Origin: Actinomycetota bacterium
GTDB lineage: Bacteria > Actinomycetota > Acidimicrobiia > Acidimicrobiales > Ilumatobacteraceae
Assembly (NCBI GenBank): GCA_963169665.1
Contig: CAUJET010000159.1
Location: 62,001 to 126,000, forward strand
Direction of reading: 5' to 3'
DNA length: 64,000 nucleotides
Shown here: in pieces, positions 41,997 to 50,550 of the stretch
Position numbering within the stretch: the stretch's first letter is position 1
Layout: each line of letters begins with the position of its first letter
Made by a program: the position numbers and the translations under genes
Notes under the pieces: generated by a model
Told to the model about the DNA's origin: nothing
Databases searched by the model: none
The model's input: only the letters and a program-made list of their open reading frames with translations

Positions 41997-42700
41997 CCCA
42001 CCACGTGATCGTGAACGTGCGCGACCGGCTCGAGGCGCTCGTCGGCCTCGTCGATTGGCTCGAGCGCGCCGGCAACGCCGAGATCTGGTTGCTCGACAAC
42101 GGCTCGACGTACGAACCGCTCCTGGAGTACCTGGCTCGGTCGCCTCACCACGTGCGCCGTCTCGACGGCAACCTCTGGCACACGGCGCCATGGCTCTGCG
42201 GGTTGGTGCCCGAGCTCAACCGCACCGATCCGATCGTCGTCACCGACCCCGACGTCGTGCCCGACGAGGAGTGCCCGCTCGATGCCCTCGACTACTTCGC
42301 CGATGTGCTGGCACGGCATCCAGAGGTGCAGAAAGTGGGCTTCGGGCTACGGATCGACGATCTCCCGGCCCGGTACGCCCATCGCGACGCGGTGATCGCG
42401 TGGGAGCGGCAGTACTGGCAGGACGAGGTGGCGCCCGGATTGTTCCGTGCGCCCATCGACACGACGTTCGCGATGACCAGGCCGCGCGTGGGCTACGTGC
42501 TCGAGCCGTCATTGCGTACGGGTGCGCCGTACCTGGCCCGTCACCTCGGTTGGTACGTCGACTCGTCGCAGCCCTCGGCCGAGCTGTTGCACTATCGGGC
42601 CCACGCCGATCCGCTCACCACCAATTGGGAGGGTGAGAAGGCACCCGCTTGGAAGTTGAAGGCGTTGCTCGACCAGCTCCGCATCGATCGCGACCGCTGA
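41993..42700 (+). CDS. GT-A type glycosyltransferase
   Basis: A 235-residue GT2-like enzyme: VNVRDRLEALVGLVDWLERAG, IWLLDNGSTYEPLLEYL, and VVTDPDVVPDE as the D-x-D metal site. Later VGYVLEPSLRTGAPYLARHLGWYVD. It is compact and lacks membrane helices, so the preceding coiled-coil protein with its basic end may bring it to the membrane. Donor sugar unknown. Confidence 0.78.
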   Translation: MTHHVIVNVRDRLEALVGLVDWLERAGNAEIWLLDNGSTYEPLLEYLARSPHHVRRLDGNLWHTAPWLCGLVPELNRTDPIVVTDPDVVPDEECPLDALDYFADVLARHPEVQKVGFGLRIDDLPARYAHRDAVIAWERQYWQDEVAPGLFRAPIDTTFAMTRPRVGYVLEPSLRTGAPYLARHLGWYVDSSQPSAELLHYRAHADPLTTNWEGEKAPAWKLKALLDQLRIDRDR

Positions 42701-42739
42701 CACTCGGGACGTTGCCCGGCGCCGAGCAGCTCGCCGGTC

Positions 42740-43927
42740 TCAGGCCCTGTGCAGCGACCACTCGGGCCGCAGGCTCACCACACCGCTGCGCTCGCCCCGG
42801 TTGCCTGCGGCCACCGAGAACCGCAGGGCGGGGTGCAGGTGGTCGTAGATGTGCAGCATGTGGTGGTCGCGCATCGACGACACCACCTCGTACTGCCCGG
42901 GCAGCAAGGCCAGATCGGCCAAGCCCAGCTCGAACCACCCCTCGCCCTCGACCGTGCCGGTGTGCAGCTCCACATCGCGACTTCCGGGTCCGGTGACGAT
43001 GGCGCCGTCCATGCGCTGAACGGTGAGGCACAACGAGGGTTCCTCGACGGGTTCCTTGGCTCGGAAGTGGATGCGGAGCGCGACGTCGTCGCCGGTGTGA
43101 CACTCCGAGACGGTGCGGCCATCGCGGTCGACGAGCTCGCCCCGGGTGACCTGGATCTCACCCGAACCCCAACGGTGGGCGTCGAGCGTGCCGATCATGT
43201 CGGGCTGCGAGGCCCCTGTGTACTCGTCGATGATCCCGGCGGGGTTGCCGATGCGCCGCACCTTGCCGTCCTCGATCCATGCGACGGTGTCGCACATGGT
43301 GCGGAGCGAACCGAGCCCGTGGCTCACGATCACGACCGTGCGGCCGGCAGCGCGGTAATCGGCGAACTTCTCGAAGCACTTGCGCTGGAAGTTCTCGTCG
43401 CCCACCGCGAGCACCTCGTCGACGAACAGCACGTCGGGCCCGATGTTCATCGCGATCGCGAACCCGAGCCGCACGTACATGCCCGACGAGTAGTTGCGCA
43501 CGGGCTGGTCGATGAACTGGCTCAGGCCCGAGAACTCGACGATCTCGTCGAAGCGATGGTCGATGTCGTGACGCGAGAGACCGAGGATCGATCCGTTGAG
43601 GTACACGTTCTCGCGGCCGGAGAGGTCGGCGTGGAACCCGGCCCCGAGCTCGAGCATCGCCGAGAACGAGCCGTTGACCCGAACGCGACCGGCATCGGGG
43701 GTGAGGATGCGGGCCAGGCACTTGAGCAGCGTCGACTTCCCACAGCCGTTCTCGCCGATGATGCCGAACGTCGAGCCCTCCTCGATCTCGAACGACACGT
43801 CGCGCAGCGCCCAGTACTCCTCGACCGGGTTGCGGCGCGCGAGGAACGAGCCCTTCAGCGTCTTGTCCTTGCCGGCCTGGATGCGGAACTTCTTGGCGAG
43901 GCCCTCGATCTCGACGGCGGCGGGCAT
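42740..43927 (-). CDS. Wzt-like ABC transporter ATPase with C-terminal glycan-binding domain
   Basis: A 395-residue protein. ATPase domain: Walker A GENGCGKST (58-66), the short signature YSSGMYVRLGF (146-156) typical of polysaccharide exporters, Walker B LFVDEV (167-172) and the switch His in VSHG. Residues 250-395 form a beta-rich domain like the carbohydrate-recognition end of Wzt, which binds the modified glycan terminus. It overlaps the permease gene by one base (TGATG). It exports a lipid-linked glycan or teichoic-type polymer. Confidence 0.92.
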   Translation of the reverse strand: MPAAVEIEGLAKKFRIQAGKDKTLKGSFLARRNPVEEYWALRDVSFEIEEGSTFGIIGENGCGKSTLLKCLARILTPDAGRVRVNGSFSAMLELGAGFHADLSGRENVYLNGSILGLSRHDIDHRFDEIVEFSGLSQFIDQPVRNYSSGMYVRLGFAIAMNIGPDVLFVDEVLAVGDENFQRKCFEKFADYRAAGRTVVIVSHGLGSLRTMCDTVAWIEDGKVRRIGNPAGIIDEYTGASQPDMIGTLDAHRWGSGEIQVTRGELVDRDGRTVSECHTGDDVALRIHFRAKEPVEEPSLCLTVQRMDGAIVTGPGSRDVELHTGTVEGEGWFELGLADLALLPGQYEVVSSMRDHHMLHIYDHLHPALRFSVAAGNRGERSGVVSLRPEWSLHRA

Positions 43928-44820
43928 CAGATCTCCTCCGCGAAGCGCGGTGCGAGCCGGCGGAACACCACGGTGCCGAGGGCGAACGCGCCGGTGGACC
44001 AGCCGAGCAGGTAGAGCAGGTCGAGACCGGGAGGCATCCGCAGGTCGTAGAGCGTGTTGCGGATGGCACCGATGAAGACCGTGATCGGGTTGAACTGAAC
44101 GATGCGGTACGGGATGTTGTTCGCCTTGCCCTCGAGCAGTGCGATCGGGAAGATCACCGGCGCTGCGTAGAAGCCGGCCTGGATGACCACCCCCCAGAGA
44201 TGGCTGAGGTCGCGGAACGAGACGAACGCAGCGGCGAGGGTGAGGGTGATGCCGACCGTGAAGACGAACAGCATCGCCAGCACCAGCAGCAGGACGGGGA
44301 GCCACGGCAGCACCATGTTGCCGGCGATCAGCAAGGTGACCACGAGCAGGCCGAGCTCGATGAAGAACGTGACCTGCAGCGCGCCGACGGCGCCCACCAC
44401 CAGCACCTCACGGGGGAACCACACCTTGCGGACGAGTCCGGCGTTCTCGACGACCGAACGCATGCCGCTCGAGGTGGCCATGCTGAAGAACGCCCATGGC
44501 AACAGGCCGCAGAGCAGCCAGAGCGCGAAGCTGTCGAGACCGCTCGGGTCGCCCGGAGAGGGAGGTGCCTGGATGATGTGGCGGAAGACGGTGGCGTAGA
44601 TGAGCAGCGACGCCAACGGGTTGATGAGCGACCAGAGGATGCCGAGGGCCGATCGCTTGTATCGGCCGCGCAGGTCGCGGAGCACGAGGTTGCGCAGCAA
44701 TTCGCGGGAGGTGTAGAGATCGCGGAAGATCATCGGTCGCTGGTCGCGGGGGTCGGTACCTCGTCGCGGGCGTCGCTGGCGCGACGCCGTGCGCTCGAAG
44801 GAATCAGGCACCGCCGACAT
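43927..44820 (-). CDS. Wzm/TagG-like ABC transporter permease
   Basis: A 297-residue ABC-2 permease with six transmembrane helices. RDLRGRYKRSALGILWSLINPL at the start is the interface motif of polysaccharide exporters. FPREVLVVGA and FYAAPVIFPIAL also fit. It forms the channel for the Wzt-like ATPase encoded next. A TATGCT box lies 8 nt before the ATG. Confidence 0.92.
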   Translation of the reverse strand: MSAVPDSFERTASRQRRPRRGTDPRDQRPMIFRDLYTSRELLRNLVLRDLRGRYKRSALGILWSLINPLASLLIYATVFRHIIQAPPSPGDPSGLDSFALWLLCGLLPWAFFSMATSSGMRSVVENAGLVRKVWFPREVLVVGAVGALQVTFFIELGLLVVTLLIAGNMVLPWLPVLLLVLAMLFVFTVGITLTLAAAFVSFRDLSHLWGVVIQAGFYAAPVIFPIALLEGKANNIPYRIVQFNPITVFIGAIRNTLYDLRMPPGLDLLYLLGWSTGAFALGTVVFRRLAPRFAEEI

Positions 44821-44828
44821 GGACGTGC

Positions 44829-44834
44829 AGCATA
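44829..44834 (-). promoter_or_regulatory. candidate leaderless -10 box of the ABC exporter operon
   Basis: TATGCT on the minus strand, 8 nt before the ATG at 44820. Confidence 0.4.
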
Positions 44835-44873
44835 CGGGCCTGGCGGTTCACCCGACCGGGCACCCCGGGCGTG

Positions 44874-46916
44874 TCACTCGGCGACCGGGTCCTCGTTGGG
44901 GATGGTGCCGTAGACGAAGTACTCGCCGGGGCGGAGCGGATCGTCCGACAGTTGGTCGAGACAGGGGGCTGCGAGTGGCACGGCCGACACGACGACGCCG
45001 ATGTCGAGCAGCTCGAGTGCCGGGGCACAGGCGCCGACGGCCACACGCACCACGTCGGGGAACGGCGCGGTGAGCACGGGGGACGCATCGTCGGGGGAGA
45101 AGACGAACTCCACCCGCGAGAACCGGTTCCACACGCCGTCGTCGTCACCCTCGGGATCGAGCACGGCCCATTCGTCCTCGACCGGGTACCAGGCGAGCCC
45201 GGAGGCGAGCGGCCGACCTGATGCCGTGAGGACGCCGTAGGCATCGTTGTCGGTGCCGTTCAGCACCCATCGCCGATCGTCGTCGGGCTCGTCCGGCAGG
45301 TCCGCGATCAGCTGCTCGACGTCGGCGATCTGGGTGGTGAGGGGTGCGTCGAGCAGGGGCCCGAGTCCCACCTGCACCGGGTTGATCCGCGCCGTGCTGA
45401 AGGCGGTCATCGCCACGATCACACCGAACGCAACGGCGCCGCGCCCACGCAGCAGAGCGATCACCGCGGCGACCGACACCGCCGCGAGCACCAGTGCGCC
45501 GACGCGGGACACCGGGGCCAGATCGACCCGCATGTGCCAGGCAGCCCAGAGTGTGAGCGCTCCCATGACCGACGTGGCGATCGCCGTCGTCACCGGTGAC
45601 GGGCGTTCGTCGGGCGAGGCGGCGAACACGGCGGCGACCAACGCTGCGAGCACTGCACCGCCGACGGCGAGTGGAAGCAGCAGTCGCTCGACCGGCACCT
45701 GGTCGAACAAGGTGACCCGGCCCACGATCGCGGGCAGCGGCACGAACGCCCACAGCAGCAGCACGAGGGTGGCGCCCGCCGTCGCGGCGGCGGCCCGGCG
45801 GACCGGATCGGCCGACCGCGCCCATCGCCACAGCGAGAGATGGGAGCACTGGGCCACGAGCACCGGCAGCCACCACGCGAACCCGGACGCCGCTTCGCTC
45901 TGGTTGGTGCCGAGTACATCGGATACCGGCCGTCGTCCGGCGAACACATCGAACGGTGCCGACAGCAGCATCGTGAGATCGAGACCGCCGCTGCGTTCGG
46001 ACCGCGCTCCCGGATACACCGTCGACTGGATCGAGGCCAGCGCGTCACGATGGGCGATGACGAAGCCGGCCACCAGCGCTGCGGCGAGCACCCCCATCGG
46101 CACGAGCGTGTGCCAGGCCGGGGCTCGCTCGTCGTGCGGTCGTTCGGCGCGCACGGCCCACCACGCCACCAGTCCCGTCGGCACGAACAGCAGGCCGGTC
46201 CCGACGATCCACGGCAGGTACAGCACCACCGCCAGGCAGGCCAGCATCCACCCCGCGACCAGTGCGAGCGCCAACGACGCGCCCCGTCGTCGCACGCGGG
46301 CGGACGACACGAGCGCGCCGCAGCATGCGCCGGCGAAGCCGATCGACATGCCCATCGTGGGGATGGCCCACCAGAGCGCGGCAGGCGACAACGCCACCGC
46401 GGCGCCGGCGAGCGTAGGGAGGAGCGCTCGTCGGGTGATGGCTGCCAGCGCCCAGTAGATCCCGAGGAACGGCGCAGCCAGCACCGTCCACCACTCGATC
46501 GCGAAGGCTCGCTCGATGTCGAGCACGTGGTACACGAGCGCCTGCGGTCGCAGTACCGCGAGCCAGGTGCCCACCGGCAGATCGGTGAGGATGCCGGTCT
46601 CGTGTTCGCCGAGCCCGAGGTCGATGGTGTCGGGGAAGTCGAGTTCGACCTGGCGGACAACCAGCGGGGTGCGCTGGAGGTACTCGTCGCCACGGATGGG
46701 GCGCGCCTGGCCCGCCGCCGGTCGTCCGCCGCCGTACAGCGACACCGACGACCCGCTCACGCGCAACATGCCGAGCACGAGCACCAGGAACACGCACAGG
46801 ACCACGGGCAGCCAGAGCACCCGGGCGGAGGTGGCCGACTGATGCGCTGCCCCGGACGCCCCTGAGGTCGACGGCGCCGAGATGGTTCCCAGCGCGGCAG
46901 TCCCCTCGGGGTTCAC
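44874..46916 (-). CDS. large polytopic membrane protein
   Basis: A 680-residue protein with about 12 hydrophobic helices, a first extracytoplasmic loop containing RPIRGDEYLQRTPLVV and a soluble C-terminal region of about 150 residues. An acidic pair in the first loop is reminiscent of GT-C glycosyltransferases, but I do not recognise the family well enough to claim activity. The GTG overlaps the bifunctional GT stop by GTGA, so it belongs to the operon running down from 50045. Confidence 0.65.
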   Translation of the reverse strand: MNPEGTAALGTISAPSTSGASGAAHQSATSARVLWLPVVLCVFLVLVLGMLRVSGSSVSLYGGGRPAAGQARPIRGDEYLQRTPLVVRQVELDFPDTIDLGLGEHETGILTDLPVGTWLAVLRPQALVYHVLDIERAFAIEWWTVLAAPFLGIYWALAAITRRALLPTLAGAAVALSPAALWWAIPTMGMSIGFAGACCGALVSSARVRRRGASLALALVAGWMLACLAVVLYLPWIVGTGLLFVPTGLVAWWAVRAERPHDERAPAWHTLVPMGVLAAALVAGFVIAHRDALASIQSTVYPGARSERSGGLDLTMLLSAPFDVFAGRRPVSDVLGTNQSEAASGFAWWLPVLVAQCSHLSLWRWARSADPVRRAAAATAGATLVLLLWAFVPLPAIVGRVTLFDQVPVERLLLPLAVGGAVLAALVAAVFAASPDERPSPVTTAIATSVMGALTLWAAWHMRVDLAPVSRVGALVLAAVSVAAVIALLRGRGAVAFGVIVAMTAFSTARINPVQVGLGPLLDAPLTTQIADVEQLIADLPDEPDDDRRWVLNGTDNDAYGVLTASGRPLASGLAWYPVEDEWAVLDPEGDDDGVWNRFSRVEFVFSPDDASPVLTAPFPDVVRVAVGACAPALELLDIGVVVSAVPLAAPCLDQLSDDPLRPGEYFVYGTIPNEDPVAE

Positions 46917-48829
46917 CGCGTCGACGTCGGCCACGGCAGATCGGGGTAGCGCCGATGCATCGCGGCGATGGCGTCGTCGGTCGCCAGGTTGGTGAGCGCG
47001 ATCATCGACGACGCCTGCACGCGGTAGCGGCCGAGGATCTCCGGCACCAGGACGGCCCTGCCACCCGAGCGGGCCAACCTGAGCCAGAGGTCCCAGTCCT
47101 CCCACCCGTACACGTGCTCGTCGTCGTCCCGGTAGCCCCCGAGGCGTTCCCACGTTGCACGGCGCAGCATCGCCTGGGCGTCGATGTAGTTCGCTCGACA
47201 GAGCCGTTCGACGTCCCATGCGAGCGCGCTGCGGATGTTTCGCTGCGTGCCGAAGTCCTCGAGAATCGCGTAGGCAGCGCCGGCCCCGGGATCGGCGATG
47301 AGCGCATCGGCCAGCCGACGAAGACATGTCGGGTACACCTGGTTGTCGGCGTCCATCACCATCACCAACCCGCCGCGGGCGTGTTCGAACCCCGCGTTGC
47401 GCGCGGCGGCGAGGCCGCCGTTGACCTCTTTGCCGAGGAGCAGCATCGGCACGTCGTCGTGGTCGGCCAGGTACTCGCGCGCCACGTCGCGACTCCGGTC
47501 GGTGGCGTGGTCCTCGACGACGATCACCTCGAACGAGACGTCCTCCGACGCCAGCACGCTGTCGAGGGTGTCTGTCACGACGTCGGCGTAGTTGTACAGC
47601 GTCACGACGACGCTCACCTCCGGCACGGCGTCGGCGTATGCGGTGGTCTCCACCCGTTCGACGACATCGGGCTCGCCGTGGCGCAACAGACACTCGACCT
47701 CGTCGAGGCGGCGGAGCATCTCGATCTCGTCGAGCGCGAGCCGCTTCGCTCTCGACTGCAGCGGCAGATACGGCCGGAACGCGCCGAGGCGCACCGGCGG
47801 CGGCACGGCGGAGGCGCCGAAGCGCCACAGGCCGCGCTGGTGGGCGCCGCGGCTGACATGGTTCGCGAGCAACGGCAGTACCTCGCGTTCGATCCGGTCG
47901 AGCATCGGCGTCAGGTGGTGCTCGAGCGAACCCTCGTCGACCACGGCGCGGTGTGCTGCGGCGGCGATCGCATCGATGCGGTCGGGATCATCGAGGAGGG
48001 CCACGAGCGTGTCGGCCAGGTCGTCGATCTCCGCGCTGACGAAGTGCGTCCCTTCGACCAGTGGATCGTGGTCGTGCGATGGTTCGGTGACGACGGCGCA
48101 TCCGTTGGCCATCGCCTCCAGCATCCGTGCCCACTCGAAGTACGCCGGCGCGACGGTGCCCGGTGGCAGGTGCATCGAGCGGTCGCGGTGCACGTTCACC
48201 AGTACCTTCGCCGACGAGAGCAGGTCGTACTTCTCGCCGCCGAACACCAGCCCCGGTGTGCCAGGTGTGGCAGGGCGTTCGAACCTGAACAGCCGCAGCT
48301 CGCTGCGGCGGCGGGCGAGCACCGGAGCGAGTCCGGCCAGCACCGCGCCGCGGCGGTCGTCGAGCCCTCCCATGAACAAGACATCGATCGGCCGATCATG
48401 GGCCGGCCGAGTGGCCCCGGGCGCCGACACCGCCGGCACGGCGCCGAGCCGCAGGCGCGCCGCGTTCACACCCACCTCGCGGAGGGCATCGGTGCCGTGG
48501 CCGCTGATGTCGAGCGACATCAGCCCTCGTCGGCAGGCGTCGACCGACAGGTGGAACCACGGTGTTCCCGGTTGCTCGGTACACACCGCGATGCTCGAGG
48601 CTGCGGCGCGAGTGAGTTCGGCCTTCGTCGCGTGCATGAGTTCGTAGAACTCATGGGGTGCCACGACCAGCGCGATCGTGCCGTCAGCGGCCGGCAGGCG
48701 GTCATCGACGAGTCGGGCTGCTCGGCCGCCCGCTCGGGCCGCATCGACGAGCCAACTCGCGATGTCGCGCATGAAGCCGTTGCCGCGGGCAGCGACGAAG
48801 ACCTCCACCTCCGCCGGACGTGCGGCCAT
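46913..48829 (-). CDS. two-domain glycosyltransferase (GT-B-like plus GT2)
   Basis: A 638-residue fusion. Residues 1-330 look like a CgeB/GT4-type GT-B enzyme (DVLFMGGLDDRRG, LRLFRFERP, PPGTVAPAYFEWARMLEAMANGCAVVTEPS). Residues 395-638 are a GT2 domain with VSVVVTLYNYADVVTDTLDSVL, VVEDHATDRS, VMDADNQVYP and YGWEDWDLWLRL. Each half could add one sugar in succession. It is joined by a TGATG overlap to a coiled-coil gene upstream and by GTGA to the membrane protein downstream. Confidence 0.85.
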   Translation of the reverse strand: MAARPAEVEVFVAARGNGFMRDIASWLVDAARAGGRAARLVDDRLPAADGTIALVVAPHEFYELMHATKAELTRAAASSIAVCTEQPGTPWFHLSVDACRRGLMSLDISGHGTDALREVGVNAARLRLGAVPAVSAPGATRPAHDRPIDVLFMGGLDDRRGAVLAGLAPVLARRRSELRLFRFERPATPGTPGLVFGGEKYDLLSSAKVLVNVHRDRSMHLPPGTVAPAYFEWARMLEAMANGCAVVTEPSHDHDPLVEGTHFVSAEIDDLADTLVALLDDPDRIDAIAAAAHRAVVDEGSLEHHLTPMLDRIEREVLPLLANHVSRGAHQRGLWRFGASAVPPPVRLGAFRPYLPLQSRAKRLALDEIEMLRRLDEVECLLRHGEPDVVERVETTAYADAVPEVSVVVTLYNYADVVTDTLDSVLASEDVSFEVIVVEDHATDRSRDVAREYLADHDDVPMLLLGKEVNGGLAAARNAGFEHARGGLVMVMDADNQVYPTCLRRLADALIADPGAGAAYAILEDFGTQRNIRSALAWDVERLCRANYIDAQAMLRRATWERLGGYRDDDEHVYGWEDWDLWLRLARSGGRAVLVPEILGRYRVQASSMIALTNLATDDAIAAMHRRYPDLPWPTSTR

Positions 48830-49155
48830 CAGCGCCGCCGGAACAGCATGCGCAGCGCCTTGCGCGGCGCCCGACCGAGTTTGCGGACCGCACGGCGGGC
48901 GACGCCGGACTTGTCGGGGTGGTGGACCGCTTCGCTCATCATCGTTCGTACCACGTGCGTGCGACTGACCACGGCCGGCAACGACTCCGCGAGTTCACGG
49001 ACGTGTCGACGACGCTCGAGCGCCTCGGAGCGCAGCTCGGCGATGGCGCCCTCGGCCTGCTCGACACGACGTCGCAGCTCGGCGTTGTCGGAGCGGAGTC
49101 GTTCGAGTTCGTGGTCGGAGTCGCGGCCGGAGGACTCGTGCCCCTGTGCGGTCAT
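48829..49155 (-). CDS. small coiled-coil protein between methyltransferase and glycosyltransferase genes
   Basis: A 108-residue protein: a strong coiled coil (HELERLRSDNAELRRRVEQAEGAIAELRSEALERRRHVRELAESL in pieces over residues 15-60) followed by a very basic end (RKLGRAPRKALRMLFRRR) suited to the membrane surface. ATGA overlap with the methyltransferase upstream, TGATG with the GT downstream. Same design as the small proteins at 41682 and 50233. Confidence 0.7.
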   Translation of the reverse strand: MTAQGHESSGRDSDHELERLRSDNAELRRRVEQAEGAIAELRSEALERRRHVRELAESLPAVVSRTHVVRTMMSEAVHHPDKSGVARRAVRKLGRAPRKALRMLFRRR

Positions 49156-50045
49156 CGCTGAGTCGGCCCACCCGACGACGAGCGGACCGACGAGGGATCC
49201 GACTTCTCGGCCATCAGCATCACGCACGCACCGTTCGGGTTGTCGAGATCGTCCGCCTGCACCTCGATGCGATCGAAGCCGAGACCGGACAGCACGGCCA
49301 TGAGGCCGTCGCGTTCCATCCACATCGCAGACGACTCGGGACCGCCACAGAAGCCGGCCCACTGCAGCGACTCGAGGTAGTTGCGCCGATGCAGCACCAC
49401 CGGCGTACCCCGCCAGTCGACGGTGACCACCTCGGGCACGAACATACGCGCCTTGTTGGGGTCGGCCGCCACCACATCGGCGTGGAAGTAGTGCGTCCAG
49501 ATCGCCACGCGGGAACCCACTCGGGCGATCGCCTCGAGCAGACCGATCGGATCGGGAGAGTGGTAGAGCACGCCGCTCGCCAGCACCAGATCGAACCGAT
49601 CTTCGGTGTGCTCGAGATACGGCACGAAGTCGCCGAGCTGGAACCGAGAGCGCGACAGGCCGAGGATCTCCTTCGCGACGAGGCACTTCAGGAAGGCGCG
49701 GGTGTTGGCCTCGATCGCGAGCACCGACGCGCCGGCGGCATCGAGCATCGCGCTGTGCCCGGCTTCGAGCGGACCGAGCTCGAGCACCTGGTACCCGTCG
49801 ACGCCGCCCACCTGATCGACGACCCAGGTGATCCGAGGATCCTCGAACAGTGGTACGGCGCCGGCGGTGACGCCGGCGGACGCGGGGAACCTCGACGACC
49901 ACTCACCGGCGAAGACATCGACTGCGAGCTGTGCGCTCGGCGCGTCGCGCACGTACTGGTCGAGAATCGACACGTCGACCGATGCAGGGCCTGCAGTCGG
50001 CGCAACGGGCGGTGGTGGCGCGGCCTGGCCGCGACGGCGGAACAT
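49152..50045 (-). CDS. SAM-dependent methyltransferase
   Basis: A 297-residue protein with a class I methyltransferase core: YQVLELGPLEAGHS (motif I), VLAIEANTRAF, FQLGDFVPYLE, then RFDLVLASGVLYHSPDP (motif IV region). This type is common in surface glycan loci, where it methylates sugars or a terminal phosphate. The N-terminal 45 residues are Pro/Ala-rich. First gene of the four-gene set that ends with the membrane protein at 44874. Confidence 0.78.
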   Translation of the reverse strand: MFRRRGQAAPPPPVAPTAGPASVDVSILDQYVRDAPSAQLAVDVFAGEWSSRFPASAGVTAGAVPLFEDPRITWVVDQVGGVDGYQVLELGPLEAGHSAMLDAAGASVLAIEANTRAFLKCLVAKEILGLSRSRFQLGDFVPYLEHTEDRFDLVLASGVLYHSPDPIGLLEAIARVGSRVAIWTHYFHADVVAADPNKARMFVPEVVTVDWRGTPVVLHRRNYLESLQWAGFCGGPESSAMWMERDGLMAVLSGLGFDRIEVQADDLDNPNGACVMLMAEKSDPSSVRSSSGGPTQR

Positions 50046-50079
50046 GCTGCCGGTACTCCCATCGGGATGCTCGGCGACC

Positions 50080-50103
50080 TGGGGTGGTGGCCGGGATTCG
50101 AAC
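50080..50103 (-). other. tRNA 3'-end-like fragment
   Basis: On the minus strand the 24 nt read GTTCGAAT, CCCGG, CCACCAC, C, CCA: T-loop, T-stem 3' arm, seven acceptor bases, discriminator and CCA in the correct order. The 5' half needed to pair (CCGGG before GTTCGAAT) is absent, so this is not a whole tRNA. It could be a remnant of integration at a tRNA gene, or chance. Confidence 0.3.
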
Positions 50104-50219
50104 GAGACGACGTTAGCCCGGGGTCCCGGCGCTCATCGCTCATCGGTGGCGCCGTGCTGGTCGTGTCGAGGAGCAGGGACGTGGTCAGGAGTGCCCGGTC
50201 CGTCGGTGAGGAGGACGGA

Positions 50220-50225
50220 TAACCT
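50220..50225 (+). promoter_or_regulatory. candidate leaderless -10 box
   Basis: TAACCT, 7 nt before the ATG at 50233. Confidence 0.45.
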
Positions 50226-50232
50226 ACGGCGC

Positions 50233-50550
50233 ATGTCCCAGGACCTGGCAAGCGACCACGCCGACGTCATCGCGCTGCGAGCGGAGGTCGATCGGCTCCG
50301 GGCGCTCCTCGGTCCGAGTGAGGAGTCCTACGTGAAGCTACGGCTCGACGTGCTCGGGGCTCGCGACGCCGCGATCGGTGCCGAGGCCGAGCTCGGCCGG
50401 CTGAAGGCGTACTGCCAGGCGCTCGAGGCAGAGACGGTGCGGATGAAGCGCGACCACGAGTGGTTGCGCGGCCAGGTGCTCAACCGCATCCGACGCCTCC
50501 GGACGAAGACGCCCTCGTTCGACAAGGTCGTGGGACGTCTCAGCAGGTGA
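50233..50550 (+). CDS. small coiled-coil protein coupled to a glycosyltransferase
   Basis: A 105-residue coiled-coil protein (ADVIALRAEVDRLRALL, then AELGRLKAYCQALEAETVRMKRDHEWL) with a basic C-terminus (NRIRRLRTKTPSFDKVVGRLSR). Its stop overlaps the GTG of the following GT2 gene by 4 nt. With the similar proteins at 41682 and 48829 it suggests a shared role in organising glycosyltransferases. Confidence 0.7.
   Translation: MSQDLASDHADVIALRAEVDRLRALLGPSEESYVKLRLDVLGARDAAIGAEAELGRLKAYCQALEAETVRMKRDHEWLRGQVLNRIRRLRTKTPSFDKVVGRLSR

Noticed and set aside
50080-50155. Complete tRNA gene on the minus strand
   Set aside because: Only the 3' part fits. There is no complementary T-stem arm, anticodon arm or acceptor 5' arm.
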